The notes under the pieces: generated by a model | Database searches by the model: none | Told to the model about the DNA's origin: nothing | What the model saw: the letters and a program-made list of their open reading frames with translations, nothing else | Source of the DNA: Negativicoccus succinicivorans | GTDB taxonomy: Bacteria; Bacillota; Negativicutes; Veillonellales; Negativicoccaceae | DNA: 64,000 nt | Direction: 5' to 3' | Assembly: GCF_018372215.1 (NCBI RefSeq) | Contig: NZ_JAHAJN010000002.1 | Coordinates: 1 to 64,000, forward strand | Made by a program: the position numbers and the translations under genes | Part shown: piece after piece, positions 16,106-23,803 of the stretch | How the letters are laid out: every line of letters begins with the position of its first letter | Position numbering within the stretch: position 1 is the first letter of the stretch

Positions 16106-16870
16106 TTATCGGTTGCCGATCATGGACGCGAGAAACGCCTGCGTGCGTTCACTCCGCGGCGCGGTGAAAACTTGCTCGGGCGCTCCTTCTTCTTCCACTA
16201 CGCCGTCAACCATAAATAAAACATGGTCGGCGACCGAACGGGCAAAGGCCATCTCGTGCGTCACGAGGATCATCGTGAGTTTTTCTTCCGCGAGCCGCTG
16301 AATGGTTTTTAAGACTTCGCCGGTAAGTTCCGGATCCAGCGCGGACGTCGGTTCATCAAAGAGCATGATTTGCGGCTCCATCGCTAAGGCGCGGGCGATG
16401 GCGACACGCTGCTTTTGCCCGCCGGAGAGTTGACTCGGATACACGTCTTTTTTCGTGTAAAGGCCGACGCGTTCGAGTTGCGCCTCCGCCATCGGCAAAA
16501 TGTCCTGCTTTTTCATGCCCTTGACAATTTGCGGCGCGATCATAATGTTATCCAATACCGTCATATGCGGAAAAAGATTAAACTGCTGAAAGACCATGCC
16601 CATTTTGCCGCAGATTTTTTGAATTTCTTCCGGTTTGGCATACGCGCTGCCGGCTTCACTGTCGGTCGCGAGTGCTTTACCGTCGACCAGGATCGTGCCA
16701 CGGTCAATGGTTTCCAAGTGGCACAGGCAACGCAAAAACGTGCTTTTACCGCTGCCTGACGGGCCGATGACCGAGGTCACGCCGCCGCGTTCGCGCAGCA
16801 ACGTGCAACCGCGCAAGACTTCCGTCGTGCCGAATTTTTTATGGATATTTTTCATTTCAATAAAAGCCAT
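16106..16870 (-). CDS. Polar amino-acid ABC transporter ATP-binding protein (GlnQ/HisP type)
   Basis: This is the energy-coupling subunit of an amino-acid importer. The 254 residues include Walker A GPSGSGKST (36-44), the Q-loop FQQFNLFPHMTVLDN, signature LSGGQKQRVAIARAL, Walker B IMLFDEPTSALDP and the switch histidine in VTHEM. An insertion of about 14 residues (TDSEAGSAYAKPEE) precedes the Q-loop. It ends a three-gene operon with permease and binding protein and starts 9 bases after the permease stop. The substrate is set by the binding protein and is not certain. Confidence 0.93.
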   Translation of the reverse strand: MAFIEMKNIHKKFGTTEVLRGCTLLRERGGVTSVIGPSGSGKSTFLRCLCHLETIDRGTILVDGKALATDSEAGSAYAKPEEIQKICGKMGMVFQQFNLFPHMTVLDNIMIAPQIVKGMKKQDILPMAEAQLERVGLYTKKDVYPSQLSGGQKQRVAIARALAMEPQIMLFDEPTSALDPELTGEVLKTIQRLAEEKLTMILVTHEMAFARSVADHVLFMVDGVVEEEGAPEQVFTAPRSERTQAFLASMIGNR

Positions 16871-16879
16871 ACGTGCCTC

Positions 16880-17533
16880 CTATTCGTCGTACACAGCGAA
16901 ATGTTTTTCCAGTCGCGTTAGAATTTTCGTCAGGAAGAACGTACAGATAAGGTAAATCACGCCCGCCACGAAAAACGCGGTCGTATCGAAATCGCGCTGC
17001 ACGACGCTGCGCGTCAGCCGCATCAAATCGTCCATCGCGAGTACATAGACCAAGGACGTATCTTTCAAGAGAGTAATGGTTTCGTTACCGACCGGAGCGA
17101 GAACCCGTTTGACGACCTGCGGCAAAATGATGTAACGCATCGTTTGCGGGTATGTGAAACCGAGCACCTTGGCTCCTTCGTACTGGCCGCGGCTGATGTT
17201 TTGGATGCCGCCTCGAAAAATTTCCGCAAAGTACGCCGCATAGTTAGCGACGAACGCGATCAATGCCGCCGTAAAGTCACCGAACTGAATGGAAACGCCG
17301 GGAATGAGCGGCAGTCCGTAATAGATGAACAGGATCTGCAGCATCAGCGGCGTGCCGCGCATGACGTAAATATAGGCCGCTACGAGTTCGCGGACCGGTT
17401 TCCAGCTGCACACGCGGAAAATCGCCAGCAAAACGCCGAGCGGTAACGATAAGATGATCGTCAGGAAAAAAATTTCCGCCGTCACCTTTAAGCCCGACAA
17501 CAACGTCGGTAAAATTGAAACAATGTAATCCAT
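16880..17533 (-). CDS. Polar amino-acid ABC transporter permease (HisM/GlnP type)
   Basis: The membrane subunit of the importer has 217 residues and about five helices. The family stretch ELVAAYIYVMRGTPLMLQILFIYYGLP is present. The EAA loop that docks the ATPase is GGIQNISRGQYEGAKVLGFTYPQTMRYIILPQ. A single permease gene suggests a homodimer. A hairpin lies in the 71-base gap between it and the upstream binding-protein gene, which probably lowers its expression relative to that gene. Confidence 0.93.
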   Translation of the reverse strand: MDYIVSILPTLLSGLKVTAEIFFLTIILSLPLGVLLAIFRVCSWKPVRELVAAYIYVMRGTPLMLQILFIYYGLPLIPGVSIQFGDFTAALIAFVANYAAYFAEIFRGGIQNISRGQYEGAKVLGFTYPQTMRYIILPQVVKRVLAPVGNETITLLKDTSLVYVLAMDDLMRLTRSVVQRDFDTTAFFVAGVIYLICTFFLTKILTRLEKHFAVYDE

Positions 17534-17551
17534 TTTCTATCCTCTCTCAGC

Positions 17552-17577
17552 AAACAGGCCGGTCATCCCGGCCTGTT
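17552..17577 (-). promoter_or_regulatory. Intercistronic hairpin between binding-protein and permease genes
   Basis: AAACAGGCCGG and CCGGCCTGTTT pair perfectly around a 4-base loop. On the coding strand only TTT follows, so it is more likely a partial terminator or mRNA-stabilising hairpin. Such hairpins are common in ABC operons where the binding protein is needed in excess. Confidence 0.7.
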
Positions 17578-17604
17578 TTTACTTGGTTATGCGGTTTCCC
17601 TCGC

Positions 17605-18405
17605 TCAGTTCATGACATCTTTACCGAACCATTTTTCGGAGATCTTCGCGCCCGTGCCGTCGGCTTTGATTTCACCGATCGCCCGATCAATCGCCTTTTT
17701 GAGTTCGGCGGAATCTTTACGCATGCCCACGCCGTATATTTCGGTCGCCAAGACCTTCGGCAATTCATAGAAAGTATCCGGTTTCTTCGTCATGTAGTAA
17801 CGTCCGACAACGCCGTCCACCAACACCGCATCAATACGGCCGATTTCCAAATCCAGCAACGCGTCCGTATAAACCGCATACAGACGTAATTCTTTGAAGG
17901 AATTTTTCAAATCCGGCAATTTCGCCAGCGCGTCGATTCCCGTGCCGCCTTCCTGCGTGCCGACAATTTTACCCGCCAACGAATCCATATCCTTCAAATC
18001 CGCGCGGGATTTCAATGTAACGATAATCTGATCATTGTGCATGTAAGGTTCGGAGAAATCGATTTTTTCTTTACGTTGATCCGTAATCGTCAGCCCGTTC
18101 CAAAGAAGGTCAACGCGTTTGGCAGTAAGTTCCGCTTCCTTGCTCGCCCAATCAATCGGCTTGAATTCCATTTGTATGCCGGTCCGTTTACCGACTTCTT
18201 TCGCCAGTTCGATATCAAAGCCGGTCAATTCACCTTTTTCATTGCGGAATCCCATCGGCGGGAAATTGTCATCCAAGCCGACAACAACTTTCGTCGGTAA
18301 TTTTGTGTCCGCTGCGGCCGGTTTCGCGTCATTACCGCAACCCGCCAGCACGCCGACTACACCGAGACCGATTAATGCTGTGACCGTCATTTTTTTCCAG
18401 TTCAT
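17605..18405 (-). CDS. Polar amino-acid ABC transporter substrate-binding lipoprotein
   Basis: The ATG at 18405 follows TAGGAGG and is chosen over an upstream ATG at 18438. The 266-residue protein has a lipoprotein signal with lipobox L-A-G-C (Cys at about residue 23). It then shows the SBP family-3 pattern: VVVGLDDNFPPMGFRNEKGELTGFDIELAKEVGKRTG, the KRVDLLWNGLTIT loop and DFSEPYM. The Arg/Asp pair that holds the ligand alpha-carboxylate and amino groups lies in the usual places. The amino acid bound cannot be named from sequence. Location is the outer face of the cytoplasmic membrane. It is the first structural gene behind a promoter with an operator-like dyad and a small leader ORF. Confidence 0.92.
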   Translation of the reverse strand: MNWKKMTVTALIGLGVVGVLAGCGNDAKPAAADTKLPTKVVVGLDDNFPPMGFRNEKGELTGFDIELAKEVGKRTGIQMEFKPIDWASKEAELTAKRVDLLWNGLTITDQRKEKIDFSEPYMHNDQIIVTLKSRADLKDMDSLAGKIVGTQEGGTGIDALAKLPDLKNSFKELRLYAVYTDALLDLEIGRIDAVLVDGVVGRYYMTKKPDTFYELPKVLATEIYGVGMRKDSAELKKAIDRAIGEIKADGTGAKISEKWFGKDVMN

Positions 18406-18459
18406 GAGAATACCTCCTATACGTGACTGTTCTGTCATAAATAATTTTCCATTTTATTT

Positions 18460-18570
18460 TTATATCATTTCTCGGGTCGCATGATGTCGCGCTCCACCCG
18501 TCATTTCCAACGCTCGCTCGAGCGCGACTACCGTGCCTGAAAAATAATTCAAGGCCATCCGCCATCGCAT
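18460..18570 (-). CDS. Small leader ORF (36 aa) upstream of the amino-acid transporter
   Basis: An ATG at 18570 follows AAAGGAG with about 9-base spacing and opens a 36-codon frame (MRWRMALNYFSG..., ending REMI) that stops 54 bases before the binding-protein ATG. The frame contains a perfect 9-bp inverted repeat, GTCGCGCTC/GAGCGCGAC (18486-18494 with 18520-18528), in DNA far more GC-rich than its surroundings. Possible roles are a leader peptide that couples translation to expression of the operon, or a small protein. No run of a single amino acid is present, so classical attenuation is not obvious. I do not recognise a homologue. Confidence 0.5.
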   Translation of the reverse strand: MRWRMALNYFSGTVVALERALEMTGGARHHATREMI

Positions 18571-18602
18571 GTGACCACACTCCTTTACCTGATGATATGA
18601 CT

Positions 18603-18632
18603 ATAATACTTTACTTTGATAAAAAAGTAAAG
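18603..18632 (-). promoter_or_regulatory. Promoter with operator-like dyad for the amino-acid ABC operon
   Basis: On the minus strand: TTTACT (18631-18626), a 17-base spacer and TATTAT (18608-18603). A perfect inverted repeat, CTTTACTT-N8-AAGTAAAG (18609-18632), covers the -35 and spacer and is a good repressor-site candidate. Confidence 0.7.
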
Positions 18633-18684
18633 AGATAAATTAATTTTTCTGAAATTTTTTGCATTTAAATTTTTTTGCACAAAA

Positions 18685-18709
18685 AAAGAATGCCGTACGG
18701 CATTCTTTT
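18685..18709 (-). terminator. Terminator after the DUF456 gene
   Basis: AAAGAATGCCG and CGGCATTCTTT pair around TA, and a T run follows on the minus strand. It closes the purine operon if DUF456 is its last gene. Confidence 0.9.
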
Positions 18710-19235
18710 AATGGATCGTCGCGCCTGTCTGCGCAACAATGGCGAGAAAAACTACTGTTGTTAAAACAAAAAGTGAGATCACCACTTTGAGTCCCGTCCC
18801 GATCAGTTGCGCTATCGCGGCGCTGATCGCTACCGATTTCGCCGCCTGCTGATCTTGATGCTCATAGTAGACGGCCGCGTAGGTCGCGAGGAACACGCCG
18901 ATGACGACACCGATCAGCGAACCGACAATCGGCAAAATGCCGCTGCCGATGATGCCGCCCAAAATACCGCCGCCCACGGCGATCATTTGCGTTTTCCAGC
19001 CGCGCCGCTTGCGACGCACGCCGATCATGCCCGCGAGAAATTCGATGACTTCCCCCAAGACGAGCGCGCCGACCAGCAAGGCGACCGCCGTCACGGAAAA
19101 CAAACGAAAACCGTCCAGCAGACCGAAGCCCACCAGCACCAGCATCATGGCGTAATTGCCCGGCAACCCCGCCGCCGTCGCCGCGATGCAGCAAATCAGG
19201 AGAAAGACGAGGATAAATACCAGCATTGTGTTCAC
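18708..19235 (-). CDS. DUF456 family membrane protein
   Basis: The 175-residue protein has about five hydrophobic segments rich in Gly and Ala. The conserved centre (GLLDGFRLFSVTAVALLVGALVLGEVIEFLAGMIGVRRKRRG, then a Gly-rich helix GGGILGGIIGSGILPIVGSLIGVVIGVF) is the DUF456 signature. The glycine zipper repeats in this helix pair are reminiscent of small multi-pass proteins of unknown role. It starts 25 bases after purD and ends at a strong terminator, so it appears to be the distal gene of the purine operon. Its link to purine synthesis is only positional. Confidence 0.8.
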   Translation of the reverse strand: MNTMLVFILVFLLICCIAATAAGLPGNYAMMLVLVGFGLLDGFRLFSVTAVALLVGALVLGEVIEFLAGMIGVRRKRRGWKTQMIAVGGGILGGIIGSGILPIVGSLIGVVIGVFLATYAAVYYEHQDQQAAKSVAISAAIAQLIGTGLKVVISLFVLTTVVFLAIVAQTGATIH

Positions 19236-19260
19236 AGTTCGTCCCTCCCGTCACGCGCAC

Positions 19261-20538
19261 TTATTTAGTCGCGCGCAACAATTCTTTATCGGCAATGTCC
19301 GTACGAAATTGCATGCCGTCAAATTCAATTTCCGAAAGCGCCTGATACGCCGCCTCTTTCGCTTCCGCCAACGAGGGGCGTACGGCGACGACGTTCAAGA
19401 CTCGACCGCCGTCGGTAAAATACGCGTCATCGATATGACGCGTTCCCGCGTGAAAGACGAGCGCATCCCGAGCGACCGCCTCGGCAAGCCCCGTGATGCG
19501 ATCACCGCGGTACGTTTTGCGCGGATACCCGAACGACGCCGCCACTACGCAAACCGCGTGCGCGTCCAACCAACGCAAACGCACCTGATCAATATGTCCC
19601 GTGCAAATTTTTTCCATGATATCCGCAAGATCACTGTCCAAAAGCGGCAACAATACCTGCGTTTCCGGATCGCCGAAACGGCAGTTAAATTCCACCACTT
19701 TCGGTCCGTCCGCCGTGATCATCAACCCCGCGTATAATACGCCGCGGAACGGTGATCCTTCCGCCACGAGAGCGGCCGCCGTCGGTTTCAAAATTTGTTC
19801 CACCGCGGCTTCGTACACCGCGTCCGTCACCACCGCGGCCGGCGCGAACGCGCCCATGCCGCCGGTATTCGGACCGCGATCATCGGTCAACAAACGTTTA
19901 TGATCCTGCGCGGGAATCATGGGGATGACCGTTTCCCCGTCGACGAATGCCAAAAGGCTCGCTTCTTCGCCGACCATAAATTCTTCAATAATAATTTTTT
20001 CACCGGCGCTGCCGAACGCGTCGCCGGTCAGCATGGAGCGAATCGCCTCCACCGCGTCTTCATGCGTTTCCGCAATGACGACGCCTTTACCGGCCGCCAG
20101 ACCGTCCGCTTTTATTACATACGGCGCCTGCATTTCATCCAAAAAGGCAATGGCTTTATCGGCATCGGTAAAACTGCCGTACGCCGCCGTCGGAATGTGG
20201 TAACGGGCAAAAAGATCTTTGGCGAACACCTTGGAACTTTCAATGCGCGCCGCCGCCTGCGTCGGGCCGAAAACGAGAATTTCCCGTTTTGTGAGCACAT
20301 CGACGATACCGTCAGCCAACGGCCCTTCACTGCCGACCACGACGAGATCCGGCGCCTGCATCGTAATAATATCCGCCAGTTCCGCCGTACTGTTCCAATC
20401 CAACGGCAAATATTCCGCCACTTCATGCATGCCGTAACGACCGGGAACCGCCACGATTTCGCTGACGCGTTCACTTTGCGCAAGCTTCCAGGCGAGTGCG
20501 TGCTCGCGGCCGCCGTTACCTACCAAAACGATTTTCAT
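19261..20538 (-). CDS. purD: Phosphoribosylamine-glycine ligase PurD
   Basis: PurD joins phosphoribosylamine and glycine using ATP (purine step 2). The start at 20538 follows AAGGAGC and gives the family N-terminus MKIVLVGNGGREHALAWKLAQS; the open frame further upstream is ignored. The 425-residue length is normal. ATP-grasp features are visible: AAARIESSKVFAKDLFARYHIPTA, ADGLAAGKGV, GEKIIIEEFMVGEEAS, DHKRLLTDDRGPNTGGMGAFAP and VEFNCRFGDPETQVLLPLL. It follows purH after 28 bases in the operon. Confidence 0.97.
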   Translation of the reverse strand: MKIVLVGNGGREHALAWKLAQSERVSEIVAVPGRYGMHEVAEYLPLDWNSTAELADIITMQAPDLVVVGSEGPLADGIVDVLTKREILVFGPTQAAARIESSKVFAKDLFARYHIPTAAYGSFTDADKAIAFLDEMQAPYVIKADGLAAGKGVVIAETHEDAVEAIRSMLTGDAFGSAGEKIIIEEFMVGEEASLLAFVDGETVIPMIPAQDHKRLLTDDRGPNTGGMGAFAPAAVVTDAVYEAAVEQILKPTAAALVAEGSPFRGVLYAGLMITADGPKVVEFNCRFGDPETQVLLPLLDSDLADIMEKICTGHIDQVRLRWLDAHAVCVVAASFGYPRKTYRGDRITGLAEAVARDALVFHAGTRHIDDAYFTDGGRVLNVVAVRPSLAEAKEAAYQALSEIEFDGMQFRTDIADKELLRATK

Positions 20539-20566
20539 ACCACTGCTCCTTATATTTATGTTCGTA

Positions 20567-22132
20567 TCAGCCGTGCCGGAAATGCCGCGTACCCGTGCAA
20601 ACCATCGCGATACCGGCAGCATCTGCCGCCGCAATGGATTCCTGATCGCGAATGGATCCGCCCGGTTGAATGATCGCCGTGATGCCGGCTTGCGCCGCCG
20701 TTTCCACGGTATCACCGAACGGGAAAAACGCATCGGAAGCAAGCACCGCGCCTTTTGCCTTCGCGCCCGCCTGTTCCAAGGCGATCTTCGCCGCGCCGAC
20801 ACGGTTCATCTGTCCCGCGCCGATGCCGAGCGTCGCGTTCGCGTCGGTCACGACAATCGCATTCGATTTGACATGACGCACGACCGCCCAAGCGAGGCGC
20901 AGGGCCTGCATTTCTTCCGCCGTCGGTTGCCGCTTGGTGACGACCTGCCATGTCGCTTCGTCGTCTTGCCGATCATCGGCGTCCTGCAATAAAAGGCCGC
21001 CGGAGATGTGTTTCAGCTGCCAATCGCCTTCCTGCGGAGCGTCGGCTTCCAATAAGCGAATATTTTTCTTTTCCGACAATAAGGCCAACGCGTCGGGGCT
21101 GAACTTCGGCGCGATGACAACTTCAAAAAAGATCGGGCGCATTTTTTCCGCTGCCGCCAGATCCACTTCACGATTGCAGGCGACAATGCCGCCGTACGCG
21201 GAAACATCATCCGCGGCAAACGCCCGCACAAACGCGTCGGCCATATCTTCGCCGACGGCAAAACCGCACGGATTCGTATGTTTTATAATAGCACAACTCG
21301 GCGCGTCAAGGGAACACGCAAGCTGCCAAGCCGCTTCCGTGTCGACCAAGTTATTATAGGAAAGTTCTTTGCCGTGAAGCTGTTTGGCATTGGCTACGCC
21401 GCCTTTGCTGTCGGGCGCCCGATAAAACGCCGCCTGCTGATGCGGATTTTCGCCGTAACGCAGATCCATGACCTTTTCCATATGCAGCTCAAATTGCTCC
21501 GGAAACACAGATTCCGACGCTTTTGTCTGCGTCGCGACTATTTTCTCGTCCGGCGACTGCGCCGCCAAATAGTGCGCGATTTTCGCATCGTACGCGGCGG
21601 TATGCGCAAATGCGGCCTGCGCCAATCCGAACCGATAATGATCGTTGACCGTACCTTCACCGACATGTTGCGCCAGATCTTCGTACTGCGCGGGGCTGGT
21701 GACGACGAGCACATCGCGCCAGTTTTTCGCGGCCGCGCGGATCATCGACGGCCCGCCGATATCAATCTGCTCAATCGCGTCCGCCAACGTCACGCCGGGT
21801 TTGGCGATCGTTTCCGCAAACGGATACAAATTGACGACGACAATGTCGATCGGCGCAATGCCGTGTTGCGCCAGCGCCTCCATATGATCGGGATGATCGC
21901 GTCGCGCCAGGATGCCGCCATGCACCATGGGGTGAAGTGTTTTGACCCGACCGTCGAGCATTTCGGGAAATTGCGTCACCGTTTCGACCGGCGTCACATC
22001 CACTCCCGCCTGTTGCAATGCGGCCAATGTTCCGCCCGTGGAAATCAATTCATACCCCGCGCCCGAAAGTTGCTGCGCAAGTTCCACAATCCCCGTTTTA
22101 TCGGAAACGCTCAATAAAGCTCGTTTGGCCAT
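20567..22132 (-). CDS. purH: Bifunctional AICAR transformylase / IMP cyclohydrolase PurH
   Basis: PurH performs the last two steps of IMP synthesis. The preferred ATG at 22132 gives MAKRALLSVSDKTGI; an in-frame ATG two codons earlier lies directly against the GGAGGA site. The cyclohydrolase part spans about residues 1-195 (STGGTLAALQQAG, GRVKTLHPMVHGGIL). The transformylase part follows, with LRYGENPHQQAAFYR, SCAIIKHTNPCGFA and the GAGQMNRVGAAKIA region near the end. The length, 521 residues, is normal. The stop of purN overlaps the upstream start region, and purD follows 28 bases on. Confidence 0.97.
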   Translation of the reverse strand: MAKRALLSVSDKTGIVELAQQLSGAGYELISTGGTLAALQQAGVDVTPVETVTQFPEMLDGRVKTLHPMVHGGILARRDHPDHMEALAQHGIAPIDIVVVNLYPFAETIAKPGVTLADAIEQIDIGGPSMIRAAAKNWRDVLVVTSPAQYEDLAQHVGEGTVNDHYRFGLAQAAFAHTAAYDAKIAHYLAAQSPDEKIVATQTKASESVFPEQFELHMEKVMDLRYGENPHQQAAFYRAPDSKGGVANAKQLHGKELSYNNLVDTEAAWQLACSLDAPSCAIIKHTNPCGFAVGEDMADAFVRAFAADDVSAYGGIVACNREVDLAAAEKMRPIFFEVVIAPKFSPDALALLSEKKNIRLLEADAPQEGDWQLKHISGGLLLQDADDRQDDEATWQVVTKRQPTAEEMQALRLAWAVVRHVKSNAIVVTDANATLGIGAGQMNRVGAAKIALEQAGAKAKGAVLASDAFFPFGDTVETAAQAGITAIIQPGGSIRDQESIAAADAAGIAMVCTGTRHFRHG

Positions 22133-22134
22133 AG

Positions 22135-22755
22135 TCATTCCTCCTCCGACGCCGTACGCCGTACCACTTTACGTTCCGCTATACAAAGTTCGTCACGGCA
22201 TAACGCCGCCATCGCCTCTACATAGGTCGGATGTTCTACTGTTAAAATACGTTCGGCAAGTGACGCTTCGTCATCACTTGCAAATACCGGTACCGCCGTT
22301 TGCATAATAATCGGCCCGCTGTCCATGCCCGCATCGACAAAATGCACGGTGCAACCGCTCACTTTAACGCCGGCCTCAATCGCCTGACGTTGCGCATGCA
22401 ATCCGGGGAATGACGGTAAAAGCGCCGGATGAATATTGACGATCCGTCCCCCATACACCGCCAAAATCGGCGCGCCGATAATCCGCATATAGCCCGCGAG
22501 GCAAATATAATCGGGCGCGTACGGACGCAGCATTTCCACCACCGCGTTTTCGTAAGCGTCTTTATCCGCAAATTCCCGCGGCGCAAACGCGTGGCAATCG
22601 ATTCCCGCCGCTCGCGCCATCGCAAGCGCGGGGGCGTCGGGATGATCACTGAACAAAACGACCGGCCGCCCCGCGATCAAACCGCGACGGCACGCGTCGA
22701 TCAGCGCCCGGGCATTGGAACCGCGCCCGGACGCAAAGATGGCTAACTTTTTCAT
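22135..22755 (-). CDS. purN: Phosphoribosylglycinamide formyltransferase PurN
   Basis: PurN formylates GAR with 10-formyl-THF (step 3). The start at 22755 gives MKKLAIFASGRGSNARALIDA, the normal family N-terminus; an upstream ATG at 22776 lies within purM and is rejected. It has 206 residues. Catalytic elements present are the IVNIHPALLPSFPGLHA motif (Asn, His) and SGCTVHFVDAGMDSGPIIMQTAV with the catalytic Asp. It starts just 2 bases after the purM stop and overlaps the purH leader region. Confidence 0.97.
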   Translation of the reverse strand: MKKLAIFASGRGSNARALIDACRRGLIAGRPVVLFSDHPDAPALAMARAAGIDCHAFAPREFADKDAYENAVVEMLRPYAPDYICLAGYMRIIGAPILAVYGGRIVNIHPALLPSFPGLHAQRQAIEAGVKVSGCTVHFVDAGMDSGPIIMQTAVPVFASDDEASLAERILTVEHPTYVEAMAALCRDELCIAERKVVRRTASEEE

Positions 22756-22756
22756 A

Positions 22757-23803
22757 CTACACACCGCTGACGACAACTTCGCCGTCCGTTGTGACTTCTC
22801 CTACGCGATACGCGGTTTCGCCGCGATCCGCCAAGTTCTGCAAGGCTTTTTCCGCGTCTTCGGGCGCGACGATGACGAGCATGCCGAGCCCCATATTGAA
22901 CGTGCGGTACATCTCATGCTGCGAGACATTGCCCCATGACGCAAGCGAACCGAAAATCGGCGGCACCGGATAGCTCGTGCCGTCAATATGCGCGCCCAAT
23001 CCTTTCGGCAACACGCGCGGAATATTATCGTAAAATCCGCCGCCGGTAATATGCACCATACCTTTGACGTCGACCGCGTCCAAAAGCGGCAAAATCGCTT
23101 TCGGATACAAGCGCGTCGGCGTGAGCAATTCCTCACCGAGCGGACGTTCCAAACCCGGATAAACTTGGTCCAATTGGAGCTCTTCACGTGAAATAATGCG
23201 CCGCACGAGCGAATAACCGTTCGAATGCACGCCGCTCGACGGCAAACCGATAATCACATCGCCCGACGCAATGCGTTCGCCGGTGATAATTTTTTCACGA
23301 TCCACGAGGCCGACGGCGAATCCCGCCAGGTCATAATCGCCCGGCGCGTAGAAACCGGCCATTTCCGCCGTTTCCCCGCCCAAAAGCGCGCAGCCGGATT
23401 CCTGACAGGCCGCCGCGACGCCTTTCACAATGGTTGCGATCTGTTCGGGAACGAGTTCACCGGTCGCAATATAATCGAGGAAAAAAAGCGGACGCGCGCC
23501 CTGCACGAGCACGTCATTCACGCACATCGCCACGCAGTCCTGCCCGATCGTGGTGTGTTCGCCGCGATCAATAGCCAACCGCAGCTTGGTGCCGACGCCA
23601 TCCGTACCGGCCACCAGCACCGGCTCTTTCATGGCGATCGCGCCCAGCGAAAAAAGTCCGCCGAAACCGCCGACCTCGCCCAACACTCCATCGGTATAGG
23701 TCGCCTTAACGGCATCTTTCATCAGTTCCACCGCCCGATTTCCCGCGTCAATATTGACGCCGGCAGCGGCATACGTCAGTGCTTCCCGTTCGTTTACGGA
23801 CAT
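22757..23803 (-). CDS. purM: Phosphoribosylformylglycinamidine cyclo-ligase PurM
   Basis: PurM closes the imidazole ring to give AIR (step 5). The 348-residue protein shows LTYAAAGVNIDAGNRAVELMKDAVKAT, LVAGTDGVGTKLRLA, IGQDCVAMCVNDVLVQGARPLFFLDYIA, LLGGETAEMAGFY and VHITGGGFYDNIPRVLP, all hallmark PurM blocks for the AIRS fold. The start lies inside the end of purF (10-base overlap), so translation is coupled. Confidence 0.97.
   Translation of the reverse strand: MSVNEREALTYAAAGVNIDAGNRAVELMKDAVKATYTDGVLGEVGGFGGLFSLGAIAMKEPVLVAGTDGVGTKLRLAIDRGEHTTIGQDCVAMCVNDVLVQGARPLFFLDYIATGELVPEQIATIVKGVAAACQESGCALLGGETAEMAGFYAPGDYDLAGFAVGLVDREKIITGERIASGDVIIGLPSSGVHSNGYSLVRRIISREELQLDQVYPGLERPLGEELLTPTRLYPKAILPLLDAVDVKGMVHITGGGFYDNIPRVLPKGLGAHIDGTSYPVPPIFGSLASWGNVSQHEMYRTFNMGLGMLVIVAPEDAEKALQNLADRGETAYRVGEVTTDGEVVVSGV

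Noticed and set aside
15771..16301. Plus-strand 176-residue open frame across the intergenic region
   Set aside because: It spans a strong promoter, a hairpin RNA and a terminator, and then runs antisense into the ABC ATPase gene.
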